Shown here one piece after another: positions 1 to 9,543 of a stretch of DNA of 64,000 bases. Within the stretch, counting starts at the first letter, position 1; each line of letters opens with the position of its first letter. Origin of the DNA: Lacticaseibacillus chiayiensis (GTDB taxonomy: Bacteria > Bacillota > Bacilli > Lactobacillales > Lactobacillaceae); NCBI RefSeq assembly GCF_004123795.1, contig NZ_MSSM01000026.1:1-64000 (forward strand), given 5' to 3'. The notes under the pieces were generated by a model. That model made no database searches. It saw only the letters and a list, made by a program, of their open reading frames with translations, and was not told the DNA's origin. The translations under genes and the position numbers were made by a program.

Positions 1-818
1 TTACTGTTACGTAACGGTCGATGCTCTTTCTTTGCCCTTCGGGCACGGCGCGACAAAACACGTTGGGCCTTAGCCAGTCGTCCCTTAATCGTTCGATAGT
101 AGCGCGGATTTGCGACAACTTTGCCATCACTGGTCGTCAAGAAGTTTTTCGTGTTGAGGTCAATGCCGGTTTGCCGATTGGTTTTGGCAGGCTTCGTGAT
201 GAACGGTGTATCAGAACCCAGCTGCATGGATAAAAAGAAACGGTCCGCAGCGTCCTTAGTAATCGTGACCGTGCCAATGCGAGTTTCTGCTTGCCGACTC
301 AGCAATCGTTTGTGGGAGCCTTTAATGCGTAGCCGACCTAACTTAGGCACTAAGACGTGCTTGAGGTCTTCAAAGCAGACGGTCCCATTGGTTAGCTGCG
401 CCGTTTTCTGCTTGATATATTGGCAATTAGTTTGATAGCGCCACGCATAGCTTTTACGGTGGAATTTTGGGACGCCAGTACCATGAACCTTCCGAAAGGC
501 TTTCCATGCCTTGCGGTAGTTCCGGATAGAGTTAGCCTTAGCCAGACTGTCAATGCGCTTGTCTTCTAAGAATTGGAAATGATTGGACATCTGCTTGGCA
601 TTTTGCCGTAATTCAAGCTGCTTGATTCGAGCTTGAACCGTATCAATTGGCAGCTTGACTTGTTTTAATTGCCAGAGTTCTTTACCGATCGCCACCATCT
701 CGTTATAGACGAAGCGACTGGCATCGCTGTTAAGCTTAATCAATTGCTTTTGGCGGTCACTTGGGTAGATGCGAATCTTCAGTCCATAATGATATTCTAA
801 TTGTGCCATTGACTTCAT
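1..818 (-). CDS. tnpB: IS200/IS605-type TnpB (partial, cut by window edge)
   Basis: TnpB is the RNA-guided nuclease accessory protein of IS200/IS605 elements. The reading frame is open from the ATG at 818 to the left edge with no stop, so only about the first 272 residues are visible. They start MKSMAQLEYHYGLKIRIYPS, a typical TnpB/OrfB N-terminus, followed by the basic helical segment and a conserved IGTVTI strand region near residue 180. The start is supported by AGGTGAG about 5 nt upstream; an in-frame ATG at 809 is the alternative. It is divergent from tnpA at 893, the IS605 arrangement. The catalytic C-terminus and any omega RNA lie outside the window, so activity cannot be judged. Confidence 0.85.
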   Translation of the reverse strand, partial: MKSMAQLEYHYGLKIRIYPSDRQKQLIKLNSDASRFVYNEMVAIGKELWQLKQVKLPIDTVQARIKQLELRQNAKQMSNHFQFLEDKRIDSLAKANSIRNYRKAWKAFRKVHGTGVPKFHRKSYAWRYQTNCQYIKQKTAQLTNGTVCFEDLKHVLVPKLGRLRIKGSHKRLLSRQAETRIGTVTITKDAADRFFLSMQLGSDTPFITKPAKTNRQTGIDLNTKNFLTTSDGKVVANPRYYRTIKGRLAKAQRVLSRRARRAKKEHRPLRNS

Positions 819-892
819 TTAATCTCACCTCTTTTCTTGCTATAATGGTATTGTAGCATTGGCCAATGATGACAACAATTGAGGTGACTTTT

Positions 893-1342
893 ATGACTCA
901 AGAAAAAATCCAAGACGCGGTTTATACCAGACGTTATATCTATAATTTTCATTACCATTTGATCTGGGTCACGAAATATCGCCATCAAACTTTTGTAACT
1001 AGGAAACTGACAGACGAAATGAAGGTCATTTTGCAAAAGGTTGCCGATGATAATGAGATTTTGATCGAAAAAATCGAAGTCATGCCTGATCATGTCCATG
1101 TATTGATCAGTTTTCCGCCAAGCAAGGCACCAACCAGTGCCATCAAAGCGCTCAAGGGCAGAAGTGCCTTTATCTTTCTTAAACGGCATCCGGAAATTCG
1201 CGATTCTCAAGATTGGGGTGGGCATTTATGGTCACCCAGCTACTACATGAGTACACTTGGCAACATGAGCAAGGACGCTGTTGAGAATTACATCAACAAC
1301 CAAAAATACAACGAACTGAAAAAGCGCCCTAAAGGGCGTTGA
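893..1342 (+). CDS. tnpA: IS200/IS605 family Y1 transposase TnpA
   Basis: Single-strand DNA transposase of the HUH-Y1 class, 149 residues, which is full length for the family. The sequence shows the N-terminal YHLIWVTKYR strand, the HUH motif as HVHVL near residue 63 and a Tyr in ENYINNQKY near the C-terminus that fits the nucleophile. The start at 893 is chosen because GAGGTGA sits just upstream; an upstream in-frame ATG at 866 has no ribosome site. It is divergent from tnpB with about 75 bp between the starts and a TATAAT at 841-846. Nothing suggests inactivation. Confidence 0.92.
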   Translation: MTQEKIQDAVYTRRYIYNFHYHLIWVTKYRHQTFVTRKLTDEMKVILQKVADDNEILIEKIEVMPDHVHVLISFPPSKAPTSAIKALKGRSAFIFLKRHPEIRDSQDWGGHLWSPSYYMSTLGNMSKDAVENYINNQKYNELKKRPKGR

Positions 1343-1358
1343 GAGAGGGCCTATCCAT

Positions 1359-1378
1359 CCCATGACTAAAGTCACGGG
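1359..1378. mobile_element. Probable IS200/IS605 end hairpin
   Basis: CCCATGAC-TAAA-GTCACGGG forms an 8-bp stem with one G-T wobble, 17 bp after the tnpA stop. TnpA of this family recognises imperfect subterminal hairpins, so this is probably the tnpA-side end. A second small hairpin (CGCCCT/AGGGCG) spans 1325-1338 at the tnpA terminus. The exact element boundary was not determined. Confidence 0.5.
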
Positions 1379-1799
1379 ATTTCCGGCCAGTCATAATTAA
1401 ATCTGGTTGGCTTGAATGAATAAAAAATGTTAACGCCGGCAAAAACGCGTAACGGTTAAATTTTTAACAGTCCTTGTGTCGGCACCTTCATATACCAGTC
1501 ACATGAAGTTACGCAGTTTCTTTATAGTTATAGGAATTATTCAGGTATTAAGCTTTTGAAGCCCCAACTTAAAGTGACAGTGATAAAAGTCTGTATGATA
1601 AAGCCTTAGCAATGGCCAATGCGATGACTAATCCCAAACAGTACCGCTTTCAGACACAACTTTTGTTTATTTTGACTCGCCGAAGTTTGCAAGCCTTCAA
1701 GCACAGTTGAAGCAGCTGTGAGCTCATCCAAATGAGAGCAGAGCCCGGTTTTTATTGTGTGACCGACTTGCAGTCAAGTCCTCTTCATAGAGATCTTGA
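1379..1799. other. Intergenic, possible short gene remnant
   Basis: No complete gene is seen. A plus-strand frame from about 1574 to 1710 encodes a 45-residue tail (contains YDKALAMANAMTNPK) with no start or ribosome site. It looks like a 3' fragment of an unidentified gene left beside the insertion element. Confidence 0.25.
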
Positions 1800-4067
1800 T
1801 TAATAATCGACGGGCATTGAAAGTTGAACTGGTAACGGTGCTTGATTGAGTACGTTAACGTAAAGTGGCAACTTGGCCTTTTGGGCTAAAGCGCTTTGTG
1901 TGTTGACGTTGTTGGTGATAAATGCCTGTTGTTTGCGCTCGGCCATCCAGCGAGTAAAGTCGTCCGTGTCAACAACGGCTTCATCGACAAACGGCACTAA
2001 CTTGACGTCGGACTTGGCGGTTAAATCACGGTAGGCTTTGGACTTGAAGTTACCGATCATAGCGCCTTCCTGTGGGAATGACTTTTGTAGCCACCAAACA
2101 TTGAGGGCCGTAAGTGAGTCGAAAGAGTTGATTTGCAAACCGGTCTCGTTGAAGACGCTAATGTCTCTTAACTTTTGACCTTGGTATGTTGCTGAAACGA
2201 CGAGCAAACCATCACGACGATAGAATTCTTTGCGTGTGATATCGTTGGCAGCGTCATAGAATGTGTTGGCCGATAGAACACCATTCTTACGGAAGAAACT
2301 TTCTTTCGTAACTTTGTCACCTTGGCGATAGGCAATCTTTGCAATGAGCTTGGTTGGCTTCTTTTGGGCGTCGAGTTGATAGGTGACATGCATGTTGGTT
2401 TGACCATCCGGCATGGTAATGGTTTCGGCCGTGTGGGTTGCATTCCATTGCCGATTTTGGATATTGGCAGGGAGTGTTGCCGCGTTTTCGGTGCCCTCGC
2501 CAGCATTTTGCAATTGATAAAGGCAGTTGATAATTTGTACTTCATCTGGATTGAAGTTGTTAGCCATTGACCAAGCATCAATGGTCGGAACCAAATCAAT
2601 GTTGAAATAGGTCGTGAAAATACCGACCTGCTTCTTTGGCATTGATTGTAACATGTCACTTAATGGAGCCAGCGCATCAGAATCATGTGCAGAGAACGAA
2701 TCAATATCCAGAATTAACGGCGCATAGTCAGCTTCACTCAAAGTATGAACTGGCTCCGAGAAGTTCAACCATGCGGTGATGCCATCACTGAGCGTATGCA
2801 ATTGGTCATACAAACGTTTAGACTCGTCTGTTAAATCGGCCTGTTGATGCTCAAGTTTGTCTAATTGGGCTTTGTCGTCAGCCCGATCATTGGCCACTTT
2901 AGCTTTCATTGTATCAAGCTTGCGTTGCGCATTGGTGATGGCTTGGCCGTTGGCATTTTGATCGCTATTGATTTTGGCGATTTCATCTTTAGCTTGGTTA
3001 ATTTCATTGATATTATCTTCAAGCTGCTTCTTCAAGCTGATCTGCGTTGCGGTTAGCTTTTTTTCACCGGCCTTAATGTCATCAATTTGCTTACGATGAG
3101 CATCGGCAAAAGCGAGAACTTTTTCTGGATCTTTGAGACCGGAAAAAGCAGACATGATTTCCTCTTCATCTTGCTTGAATTTCTTACCCTGCTCAAGGAC
3201 CATTTGCGCTTGCTTTTCTAAGGATCGGCGTTGGCGGTTGAGATCATCAAGGGTGCCCTGTTTGGACTTGAGCTGGATTGCGATTTTATTGGCTTGATTT
3301 TGTAAATCACTGATTGTCTTTTGCACAGGAACTAACTCGCTACCATCATTTTGGGCCATGCGTTTTTGCATGGCTTTGATGTCGCGTTGTGTTTGGGCTA
3401 ATGTCAACTTATTTTGAGTTAAAGCGGCCTGCAAATCGGCACGTTTAGCAAACATATTCGTTTGAAGCGTTCGCCGTGCCTCATTGTATGTAGAAATTGC
3501 TTGTTTCAAGGTATTCTTGGCATTGTCAATTTTAGCCGAATTTGCGGTAATGTTTGTTGCTTCGGCTTGTGTTGGGGGATTCGATACATCTCCTGATTTC
3601 TGCTCATTCTGTTTTGGCTTTGTCGTTACCGGCTTATCGGCTTCTTGTGACTTAGTTGCAGAAGTTGCCACATGGGTACTTGAGGCGGCTTGGGCGTCGG
3701 AGGTTGATGCTGAGGCGGATTGCGTCAACGATGAAGATGTCGACTTGGTAATAGTCGTCGTTGTGGTAGATGCAGTAGCAGAATGCAAATTGGCAATCGG
3801 GCGATCCGTCATCGCGGTTCTCGCCCCGGTTTCCGGAAGTGTACGCTGTTTGGAAGTGACTTCTTGCTTGGGCTTAACAGTTGAAGCAGACGAAAACAGA
3901 CCAGCATAGCCGGCTCCTGTCGTCGCGTTCGAATTTTGTTCACTTTCCTGTTGGAGCTTGTTTGGCTGATTGCGTAGAAATTGATTCCGCCCCTTTTTTC
4001 CAAAAATACTCATTTTTAAACCACCCCATGAATTAAGTTTTCTTTTTCTACTAAACAATTGAAGCAT
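1800..4067 (-). CDS. Uncharacterised protein, Ser/Thr-rich then coiled coil
   Basis: 755 residues, not recognised. In order: a basic N-terminus (about 1-40) without a signal peptide; a low-complexity Ser/Thr/Ala region (about 60-165) with runs such as TTTTTITKSTSSSLT; a long predicted coiled coil (about 185-425) rich in Gln, Lys, Asp and Glu; and a globular C-terminal part (about 430-755). The C-terminal part has repeated units around KNGVLSANTFYD and RDGLLVVSATYQG that recall the beta-repeat region fused to some bacterial glycosyltransferases (accessory-Sec GtfA or TarM type). That comparison is inference; no catalytic GT fold is visible. The start at 4067 has AGGTGGG; ATG 4013 with GGGGTGG is also possible. 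It stands alone. Confidence 0.7.
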   Translation of the reverse strand: MLQLFSRKRKLNSWGGLKMSIFGKKGRNQFLRNQPNKLQQESEQNSNATTGAGYAGLFSSASTVKPKQEVTSKQRTLPETGARTAMTDRPIANLHSATASTTTTTITKSTSSSLTQSASASTSDAQAASSTHVATSATKSQEADKPVTTKPKQNEQKSGDVSNPPTQAEATNITANSAKIDNAKNTLKQAISTYNEARRTLQTNMFAKRADLQAALTQNKLTLAQTQRDIKAMQKRMAQNDGSELVPVQKTISDLQNQANKIAIQLKSKQGTLDDLNRQRRSLEKQAQMVLEQGKKFKQDEEEIMSAFSGLKDPEKVLAFADAHRKQIDDIKAGEKKLTATQISLKKQLEDNINEINQAKDEIAKINSDQNANGQAITNAQRKLDTMKAKVANDRADDKAQLDKLEHQQADLTDESKRLYDQLHTLSDGITAWLNFSEPVHTLSEADYAPLILDIDSFSAHDSDALAPLSDMLQSMPKKQVGIFTTYFNIDLVPTIDAWSMANNFNPDEVQIINCLYQLQNAGEGTENAATLPANIQNRQWNATHTAETITMPDGQTNMHVTYQLDAQKKPTKLIAKIAYRQGDKVTKESFFRKNGVLSANTFYDAANDITRKEFYRRDGLLVVSATYQGQKLRDISVFNETGLQINSFDSLTALNVWWLQKSFPQEGAMIGNFKSKAYRDLTAKSDVKLVPFVDEAVVDTDDFTRWMAERKQQAFITNNVNTQSALAQKAKLPLYVNVLNQAPLPVQLSMPVDY

Positions 4068-4792
4068 TATTCCCACCTGCTAATTGTCTTGTTCGCTTGT
4101 GCCAGTCCGTCATCATTTTCGTCCAGATCGCTGATTCTGGTCGACACATCGCCTAACCTCAATCGTATTATAAAGCATAATTACATGACCGATGCACGAA
4201 TTATTAAACTTGTTGTTTTTAACCTCAAGAGGTTCTGACAAAACTTTGTCTTCAAGCAGCGACATTGTCTGGCTATCCGGCGTGATGACAATTAGCCGAA
4301 TAAAAGCGTTCTTTTAAGTACAATTAAATAATGAGAAACAGGCAAAATCCCATGTGCTTATTTTACAGCAAAGAACCGATTTAAAAAAGAATTTTATTGT
4401 TGAATATTAATTACTCTAAAGTTGAAAATTCTTTTCGATTTTTTTCATCTTGACTGGCGTTTCAAGAGATATCCAATCCAAAAGAGGACGTAGAAGTGCG
4501 TTCTGAATCACGGTCATGTTATAGCTGTCAGTGCTGTTGACTTTTACCATTCACTTTGAGAGACGCAAAATATTTCTCTGTTCACAGACAGCGAAGAAAG
4601 TTGCCAAATAATGATTACATAAGTGTTCTTTGGCTTTTTTGTGTAAGGCGTTGCCAGCTTTTTCCATAGCGCTGCGGCGGCCCAATCGTTGCGCGGCTTG
4701 GCTGGCTGGGAGCTATGGAAAATGGTATTGTAGTTATTGACCTAGGGACACTATCTGGCATGCAAAATAACGACCTACTGGAGGAATGCAAC
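4068..4792. other. Intergenic region with a large inverted repeat
   Basis: No gene is supported over 725 bp. TTTTCCATAGC (4660-4670) and GCTATGGAAAA (4712-4722) are a perfect 11-bp inverted repeat around a GC-rich 41-nt loop, just upstream of the lipoprotein gene. It could be a structured leader, a small-RNA hairpin or a miniature-element relic. The remainder is AT-rich and shows nothing recognisable. Confidence 0.4.
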
Positions 4793-5329
4793 GTGCGAAA
4801 ATTAATGAGTTTATTGGCTCTTATGGTGACGATTGTCGGCATTGCCGGCTGTCAGTCAAAATCATCAGATTCGTCGGCTAAAAAATCTTCGACGATGGTG
4901 ACAGCCAATAAGTTTGACCAAAAGGCGCTTCAGAAACGCTATACCAAGATCTCGGATACTGTGATCCAAACCTTAACCAAGATCACGGTGAAAGACGACC
5001 AAAAAGACATTATGGCGTCGGCTAAAAAGGGGGGTGGCGATTTAGACAAAGTCACCTTGGAACTACAGAACAATCAGCCAGCGTCCGGAATTGGCACTAA
5101 AAATACCAATGCTGACCTGACCAAGGCGCTGATTACATACAGCCAGACCGCCACCGATGCCTTGAAGAGCCTGCAAGGGAATGATTCCAATGCTTTTCAG
5201 TCGGACGTCAAGAACTTCTTCAGTCAAGCTGCCAGCATCGGCAAGCAGTACTTTAACGGCCAATTGCCGGTTTCCATTCAAAAATTTTCCCAGAATCGCC
5301 AAGCTGTTACAACGATTCCAAGTAAATAA
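4793..5329 (+). CDS. Lipoprotein of unknown function
   Basis: 178 residues with a classical lipoprotein signal: RK, a hydrophobic stretch of about 14 residues, then lipobox IAGC with the lipidated Cys near residue 20 and a Ser/Lys-rich linker. The mature part is polar and helical and probably sits on the outer face of the membrane. The GTG start at 4793 is preferred because GGAGG lies 8-12 nt upstream and puts the signal peptide at the N-terminus; the longer frame from 4715 has no ribosome site. No family was recognised. It is flanked by long non-coding stretches, so it is probably monocistronic. Confidence 0.8.
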   Translation: MRKLMSLLALMVTIVGIAGCQSKSSDSSAKKSSTMVTANKFDQKALQKRYTKISDTVIQTLTKITVKDDQKDIMASAKKGGGDLDKVTLELQNNQPASGIGTKNTNADLTKALITYSQTATDALKSLQGNDSNAFQSDVKNFFSQAASIGKQYFNGQLPVSIQKFSQNRQAVTTIPSK

Positions 5330-5673
5330 AAGGCTTCAATGAGCCATGATTAAAGGTTAGTTTGCGTTTGGCCGGAAAATGACGCCGTTCAAAAAATTCC
5401 TATTGGTTATTAAAGTCGCCTGTATGCTCATATATGTAGACGCCAAATCCAGTATCAGCGTCATTGGCAGTAAAGTTTATTTCTTAATGGTTGGCAGTTT
5501 CAACGCTGTCATTAAAATGCGAACGCGTTTGCATCTAACCAATAGATTTGATTTTTAGTTAAAGCATCCTCTACCCAATCAGGACGCTCACTGGTTTGAC
5601 GGATTTCCCAAACAGTGGCTGGTTTGCCTTTATAGAGGACTCTTATGATTGTCACCGTCCTTGCCGATTAAGT
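5330..5673. other. Intergenic, nothing recognised
   Basis: 344 bp between the lipoprotein and the ABC-operon terminator. No ribosome-site-led frame, repeat or conserved RNA was seen. Confidence 0.4.
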
Positions 5674-5735
5674 AAAAAAGCGGTGGGCTCGGGGATAATT
5701 AAATTAACCCACGTTACGATAACACCCCACCGCTT
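5674..5735 (-). terminator. Rho-independent terminator of the ABC pair
   Basis: AAGCGGTGGG/CCCACCGCTT pair across a roughly 40-nt loop. On the minus strand the stem is followed by six T residues. It lies 43 bp after the ATPase stop codon. Confidence 0.7.
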
Positions 5736-5777
5736 CGGTAGTAGCAAATTTCTTCGGCCAAACCCGAACATCTTCAA

Positions 5778-6425
5778 CTAATTCTCTGATGAAGACCCAA
5801 TCGCGATCGTGCGGGAGCATTCTCTGGCCACCAGCGGATCGTGGGTTACGATAATCACGGTTTTCCCTAGCCGATTAATGTTCTTGAGTTCGTTTAAAAT
5901 GAGGCTGCGATTGTTGCCGTCCAGTGACCCAGTTGGTTCGTCGGCAAGGATGAGCTTGCTGGGCTTGATGAGGCAGCGGGCGACAGCCACACGTTGTTGT
6001 TCACCACCGGATAACTCGAATATTTTGCGGTCAGCGTAGCCACTCAGTCCGACCGTTTGAAGCGCAACGTCAATTTGTTTTTGACGTTGCGCTTTATTCA
6101 GCTTGAGGTATTTCTGGGCAATTGCCAGGTTTTGCCCGACCGTTTCGTCATCGATTAGGGCAAAGTTTTGGAAGATATAGCTTATTTTCTCACGGATGGT
6201 GCGATTGGCTTGGCGGCTATTTGGCTTAATATTTTTGACGCCATCGAATTCATAGGTACCTGAGGAAAAATCGTCAATCAACCCGATGATGTTCAGCAAA
6301 GTTGATTTGCCTGAACCGCTTGGCCCCATGATCGCCACCATTTCACCTGTATCAATGTGGAGATTGAGGTCATCGAAAATCGTTTTAGAAGCGAACGTTT
6401 TGGTGACATTTGTCAAGTCGATCAT
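5778..6425 (-). CDS. ABC transporter ATPase, lactococcin-972-type exporter
   Basis: 215-residue single-domain ABC ATPase, cytoplasmic. Walker A is GPSGSGKST near residue 34, the signature is LSGGEQQRVAVA, Walker B is LILADEPTGSLD, and the H-loop is IIVTHD. It is of the MacB/LolD type that partners large permeases. Its start lies 3 nt after the stop of the 705-residue membrane protein, so the two are co-translated. By the family of the partner (bacteriocin-associated integral membrane protein) this is the export or immunity pump of a lactococcin-972-like system. No toxin gene is adjacent, so the current substrate is unknown. Confidence 0.85.
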   Translation of the reverse strand: MIDLTNVTKTFASKTIFDDLNLHIDTGEMVAIMGPSGSGKSTLLNIIGLIDDFSSGTYEFDGVKNIKPNSRQANRTIREKISYIFQNFALIDDETVGQNLAIAQKYLKLNKAQRQKQIDVALQTVGLSGYADRKIFELSGGEQQRVAVARCLIKPSKLILADEPTGSLDGNNRSLILNELKNINRLGKTVIIVTHDPLVARECSRTIAIGSSSEN

Positions 6426-6428
6426 GGC

Positions 6429-8546
6429 TTATTCCCCCTTAAGAACCTGGACGATATTTTTGTTTTCTTCGTGATAAAGCATGGCGAAAGAGACGAGTAG
6501 ATCGCAAGCGGCCAAAAGGAGGCCAACAACGATGGCGAGCGCTGATTTCTGAAGCATAAATGCGACGATGATTTGCGTCACGTACATTAGAAGAAGGAAG
6601 CCGATAATCTGTTGGTAGCGATCAACCAACTTGATGCCTAGCACGCGCAGAACCGATAATTTGAACTTGTGCGTTTCGAAGTACAAAAAGCTGGCAAAGG
6701 CAGAGACGATAAGTGAGATCAGGAAGGTGATGATCAGCAGGCCTGCAGAAATCTGTAAGCCTAGGCGCGAAGAATCGGTCTCGTTGTTTAAGATCGCGCC
6801 GATAGTGGCAAAGCGCAATTCGATGCCGCCGAGCTTTTGCGCATTTGTCATGGCCTTGAGTTTTTGCCGGTTTTGTTTGGTGTTCGTGATTCTCAGCGGG
6901 TTTGAAACGTCTGCAGTTAGCAATTGATTTTGACTCTTGTAATCGAGTTTTTGCGGGTTGATCACTTCAAAAATGGGGTTCGAAGTGGCGTGCCATTTGC
7001 CATCACTGGAGAAGTATTTAGCCTTTTTAGTAGTCGGCATGTAGTACTGGATAGCGACTTTTAACTGGTCAGGCGTCGTTTTCTTTTGTTCAGTTTCGGA
7101 TAGTCGATCGTAGGCGAGTAGCTGGCTCAAAAGCTTGATGTGCCGATCATTTTTGCGGGATATTGGAACCAAAAACTGGTTAGACAAATGCTTTTTAGCA
7201 GAAAGATTAAGTGAACGCAGGGCATTTTGATTAACCCGAACGACTTGATAGGCGTCTTGGAGTTTGAAGGTACTTGCTGCGGGGTACCTAGTCAAATTTC
7301 GCCGCGGATACACGGTGCCTCCGGATATGAAATCAGCGCCAAGTTGCGTGTCCAACTGCGAGAAAACGGCGCCGAGCCTGGCTTCGTTTTTGCCGTTGTT
7401 CAGCTCGAAGTTTTTCAGCGCTTCGCCTTCAAATCCTAACGAGTTAATGGTGAGCTTTTTCCCCACTTCAGCTATCTGATTGTAGCGCTTCGTCGCGGCC
7501 ACGATGTCTTTGATGTTGGCAAGACTGCCAATCAAGAGAACAGTGGTCAAAATAATCATCACAGCTTTCAAAACGGCAAGGAGAGCAGTCCCGAGTTTGA
7601 AGCTAATCGCATTTTTAAGAAATTGAACGACTTTAATACTGCGGATCAATACAAGGACAATGAGGATGGCAAGCACAAAAATCAACAGAACAGCTATCTG
7701 TGAGGCACCCAACAATGTCCAGAAACCCTTGGGAAAATAGTCAAAGTAAAAATAGCAAGCCATCAAGACGAGCACACTCGATGCAACCGTCGTGATAATG
7801 GGCAGTCGATAAAGTTGAAGCAGAATATCACGAGTGGACAGGCCGGCAATTTTCCAAACCCCAATCGGCTTGATGCGGCTTAGTGCCAAGGCAAGCACGC
7901 CCAATAAAGACAGCAACGCTAAAACGCTAAAGGCAGCGGCGTATATCAACAAATCCCGATTCACATATTCCTTTTCAGATTGCGTCTTTGGCGTCAGCAG
8001 TTCTGACTCCGAGACGTTGAAAAAAGCCACGAATTCTTTGATGATGGCATTTTTGGAACTATCAGCAGCCGGAATGATCGTATAGATGCCGTTTGCCGAT
8101 TTGTCACCGTTCCTGAAATAAGCTGCCATGCTTTGAAGCTGAATGTTGATGCTCTTTCCGAAAACCGGAATATGCGGCTGTTCCTTTGATGAAGCGGTTT
8201 GCGTATAGGTCGTGTTGAGTTTTTCGAAAAGATTGATGCGCTTGGGATCCTGAAAAAAGTTGGTGTAAGGAAAGCTTGACCGATCAACAACCGCTGATTT
8301 TAAGACTGTTTGGTTCGGAAAATCAGTCCGAATGATTGAAGCGTATTGGGTTTTGGCAACGCGTTCAAAAAAGTTCAGGGTTGCTTGCGCACTTTTATCG
8401 GTATTTGAAAGGTAGATCTTAAATGAGGCAGGGGTTGACTCAATGTTTTCAACTCTGATCTGATCTTTGGTCTGGAAAATATTAATGACAAATAAAGCTG
8501 CGAGAAAAACCATTAATGAAAGAAAGACACTGACGACTTTTTTCAT
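6429..8546 (-). CDS. Bacteriocin-associated integral membrane protein (DUF1430 type)
   Basis: 705 residues. There is an N-terminal membrane anchor (about 4-22), a large extracellular part with an IRVENIESTP-type beginning, then about seven to eight membrane segments in two groups (about 205-365 and 600-700) around a second extracellular domain. This is the architecture of the lactococcin-972 immunity/export permease family. ATG 8546 has TTAAGGGGG upstream; the frame to 8600 lacks a ribosome site. It is the first gene of a two-gene operon with the ATPase. Known family members sit directly after a short secreted Lcn972-like toxin gene, which I do not find upstream, so this is either a stand-alone immunity pump or a relic of a lost system. 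Confidence 0.8.
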   Translation of the reverse strand: MKKVVSVFLSLMVFLAALFVINIFQTKDQIRVENIESTPASFKIYLSNTDKSAQATLNFFERVAKTQYASIIRTDFPNQTVLKSAVVDRSSFPYTNFFQDPKRINLFEKLNTTYTQTASSKEQPHIPVFGKSINIQLQSMAAYFRNGDKSANGIYTIIPAADSSKNAIIKEFVAFFNVSESELLTPKTQSEKEYVNRDLLIYAAAFSVLALLSLLGVLALALSRIKPIGVWKIAGLSTRDILLQLYRLPIITTVASSVLVLMACYFYFDYFPKGFWTLLGASQIAVLLIFVLAILIVLVLIRSIKVVQFLKNAISFKLGTALLAVLKAVMIILTTVLLIGSLANIKDIVAATKRYNQIAEVGKKLTINSLGFEGEALKNFELNNGKNEARLGAVFSQLDTQLGADFISGGTVYPRRNLTRYPAASTFKLQDAYQVVRVNQNALRSLNLSAKKHLSNQFLVPISRKNDRHIKLLSQLLAYDRLSETEQKKTTPDQLKVAIQYYMPTTKKAKYFSSDGKWHATSNPIFEVINPQKLDYKSQNQLLTADVSNPLRITNTKQNRQKLKAMTNAQKLGGIELRFATIGAILNNETDSSRLGLQISAGLLIITFLISLIVSAFASFLYFETHKFKLSVLRVLGIKLVDRYQQIIGFLLLMYVTQIIVAFMLQKSALAIVVGLLLAACDLLVSFAMLYHEENKNIVQVLKGE

Positions 8547-8730
8547 GATAACCCCCTTAAATTGCGGATCATGTCTCTGCTCCAAGCATGATAACCACAC
8601 ATTCTGCCCAACAATATGATGTTTTCGTCATTTTACTTCACGTTTTATGAAAGCGTCTACAAAAAAGAATTATAAAAAGGCAAATATTTGTGGTGACCAG
8701 TTATCGGAACCCTTTTTTACCTGGCAATAA

Positions 8731-9543
8731 ACTGCCACTCGCGTTATTTTTGTCTTGCTAAACCAGCCTGATGATCGGGCAGAAGCCATTGCCTTTTTTC
8801 AGGATTATGTCGCGGATGGCGGGTTAACGGATGGTGATGCAATTACCAAAGCGCTCGGGACACCATAGTAACTTGGTCGCCAGATTTTAGCGGATTATGC
8901 CATCAAAAGCAGTGCGGCTTCCGGTGCAGCGGCCTCGCCTAAAGCAAATGCCCGCCAGATCAAGACGATTGTGTTGGCTATTTTGTCAGCACTGATGACG
9001 ATTCCGGTTGGCATTGCGCTGTTCGCGATTGTCTTGGCGCTCTTGATCGTGATTGCGGCTGTCAGCTTATCGATTTTGCTCGTGCTAGCTGGTACGACCG
9101 GTTTGGGTTTGGGTGTCGGCGCCTTTTCGATCTTCGCTGGACTATTCCTGTTGGCCCATCCCATGGTGGCATTGAGTTATGTGGGACTTGGCATCGCGGC
9201 GATTGGCTTGATCGGGCCAAATGGTGCCGGCAAGTCAACATTTATGAAGATTTTGGCGACGTTACTGCGACCTACAGCTGGCGATGTGTTGTTGAATGAT
9301 CAAAGCATTTTACGACATCCTGGCAAAATGCGGCGGGTGTTAGGTTATATGCCGCAGACCGTCCCGATTAATCCTCAGTTGACTGCAATGGAGTATTTGC
9401 AATATTTGTCAGCACTCAAAGGATTACCAACCACCAAGGCCGACCGCCAAATTAAAGCATTGTTGGCGCAAATGCATTTGCAGGGTGCCGCCCATGCGCG
9501 CTTAGGTGGGTTTTCCGGCGGCATGCGGCAAAGGTTGGCGTGA
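8731..9543 (+). pseudogene. Chimeric remnant: DUF1700-type protein fused to ABC ATPase fragment
   Basis: One reading frame joins two unrelated genes. Positions about 8752-9205 encode a DUF1700/HAAS-type protein (RAEAIAFFQDYVADG, then LGRQILADYAIK and four hydrophobic helices) lacking its N-terminus and interrupted by consecutive TAG TAA codons at 8866-8871. At about 9205-9215 it runs in frame into an ABC ATPase starting exactly at the Walker A strand (LIGPNGAGKST), which continues to the signature (FSGGMRQRLA) and stops at 9541. The ATPase lacks its first strands and everything after the signature, including Walker B. Both partners must be inactive. The joint at GL-IG suggests a deletion through short homology. 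Confidence 0.85.

Noticed and set aside
815-1225. 136-codon minus-strand frame antisense to tnpA
   Set aside because: Antisense shadow of a confirmed transposase.
8600-8730. Lcn972-like toxin gene upstream of the permease
   Set aside because: No secreted short frame on the minus strand here; only AT-rich sequence.
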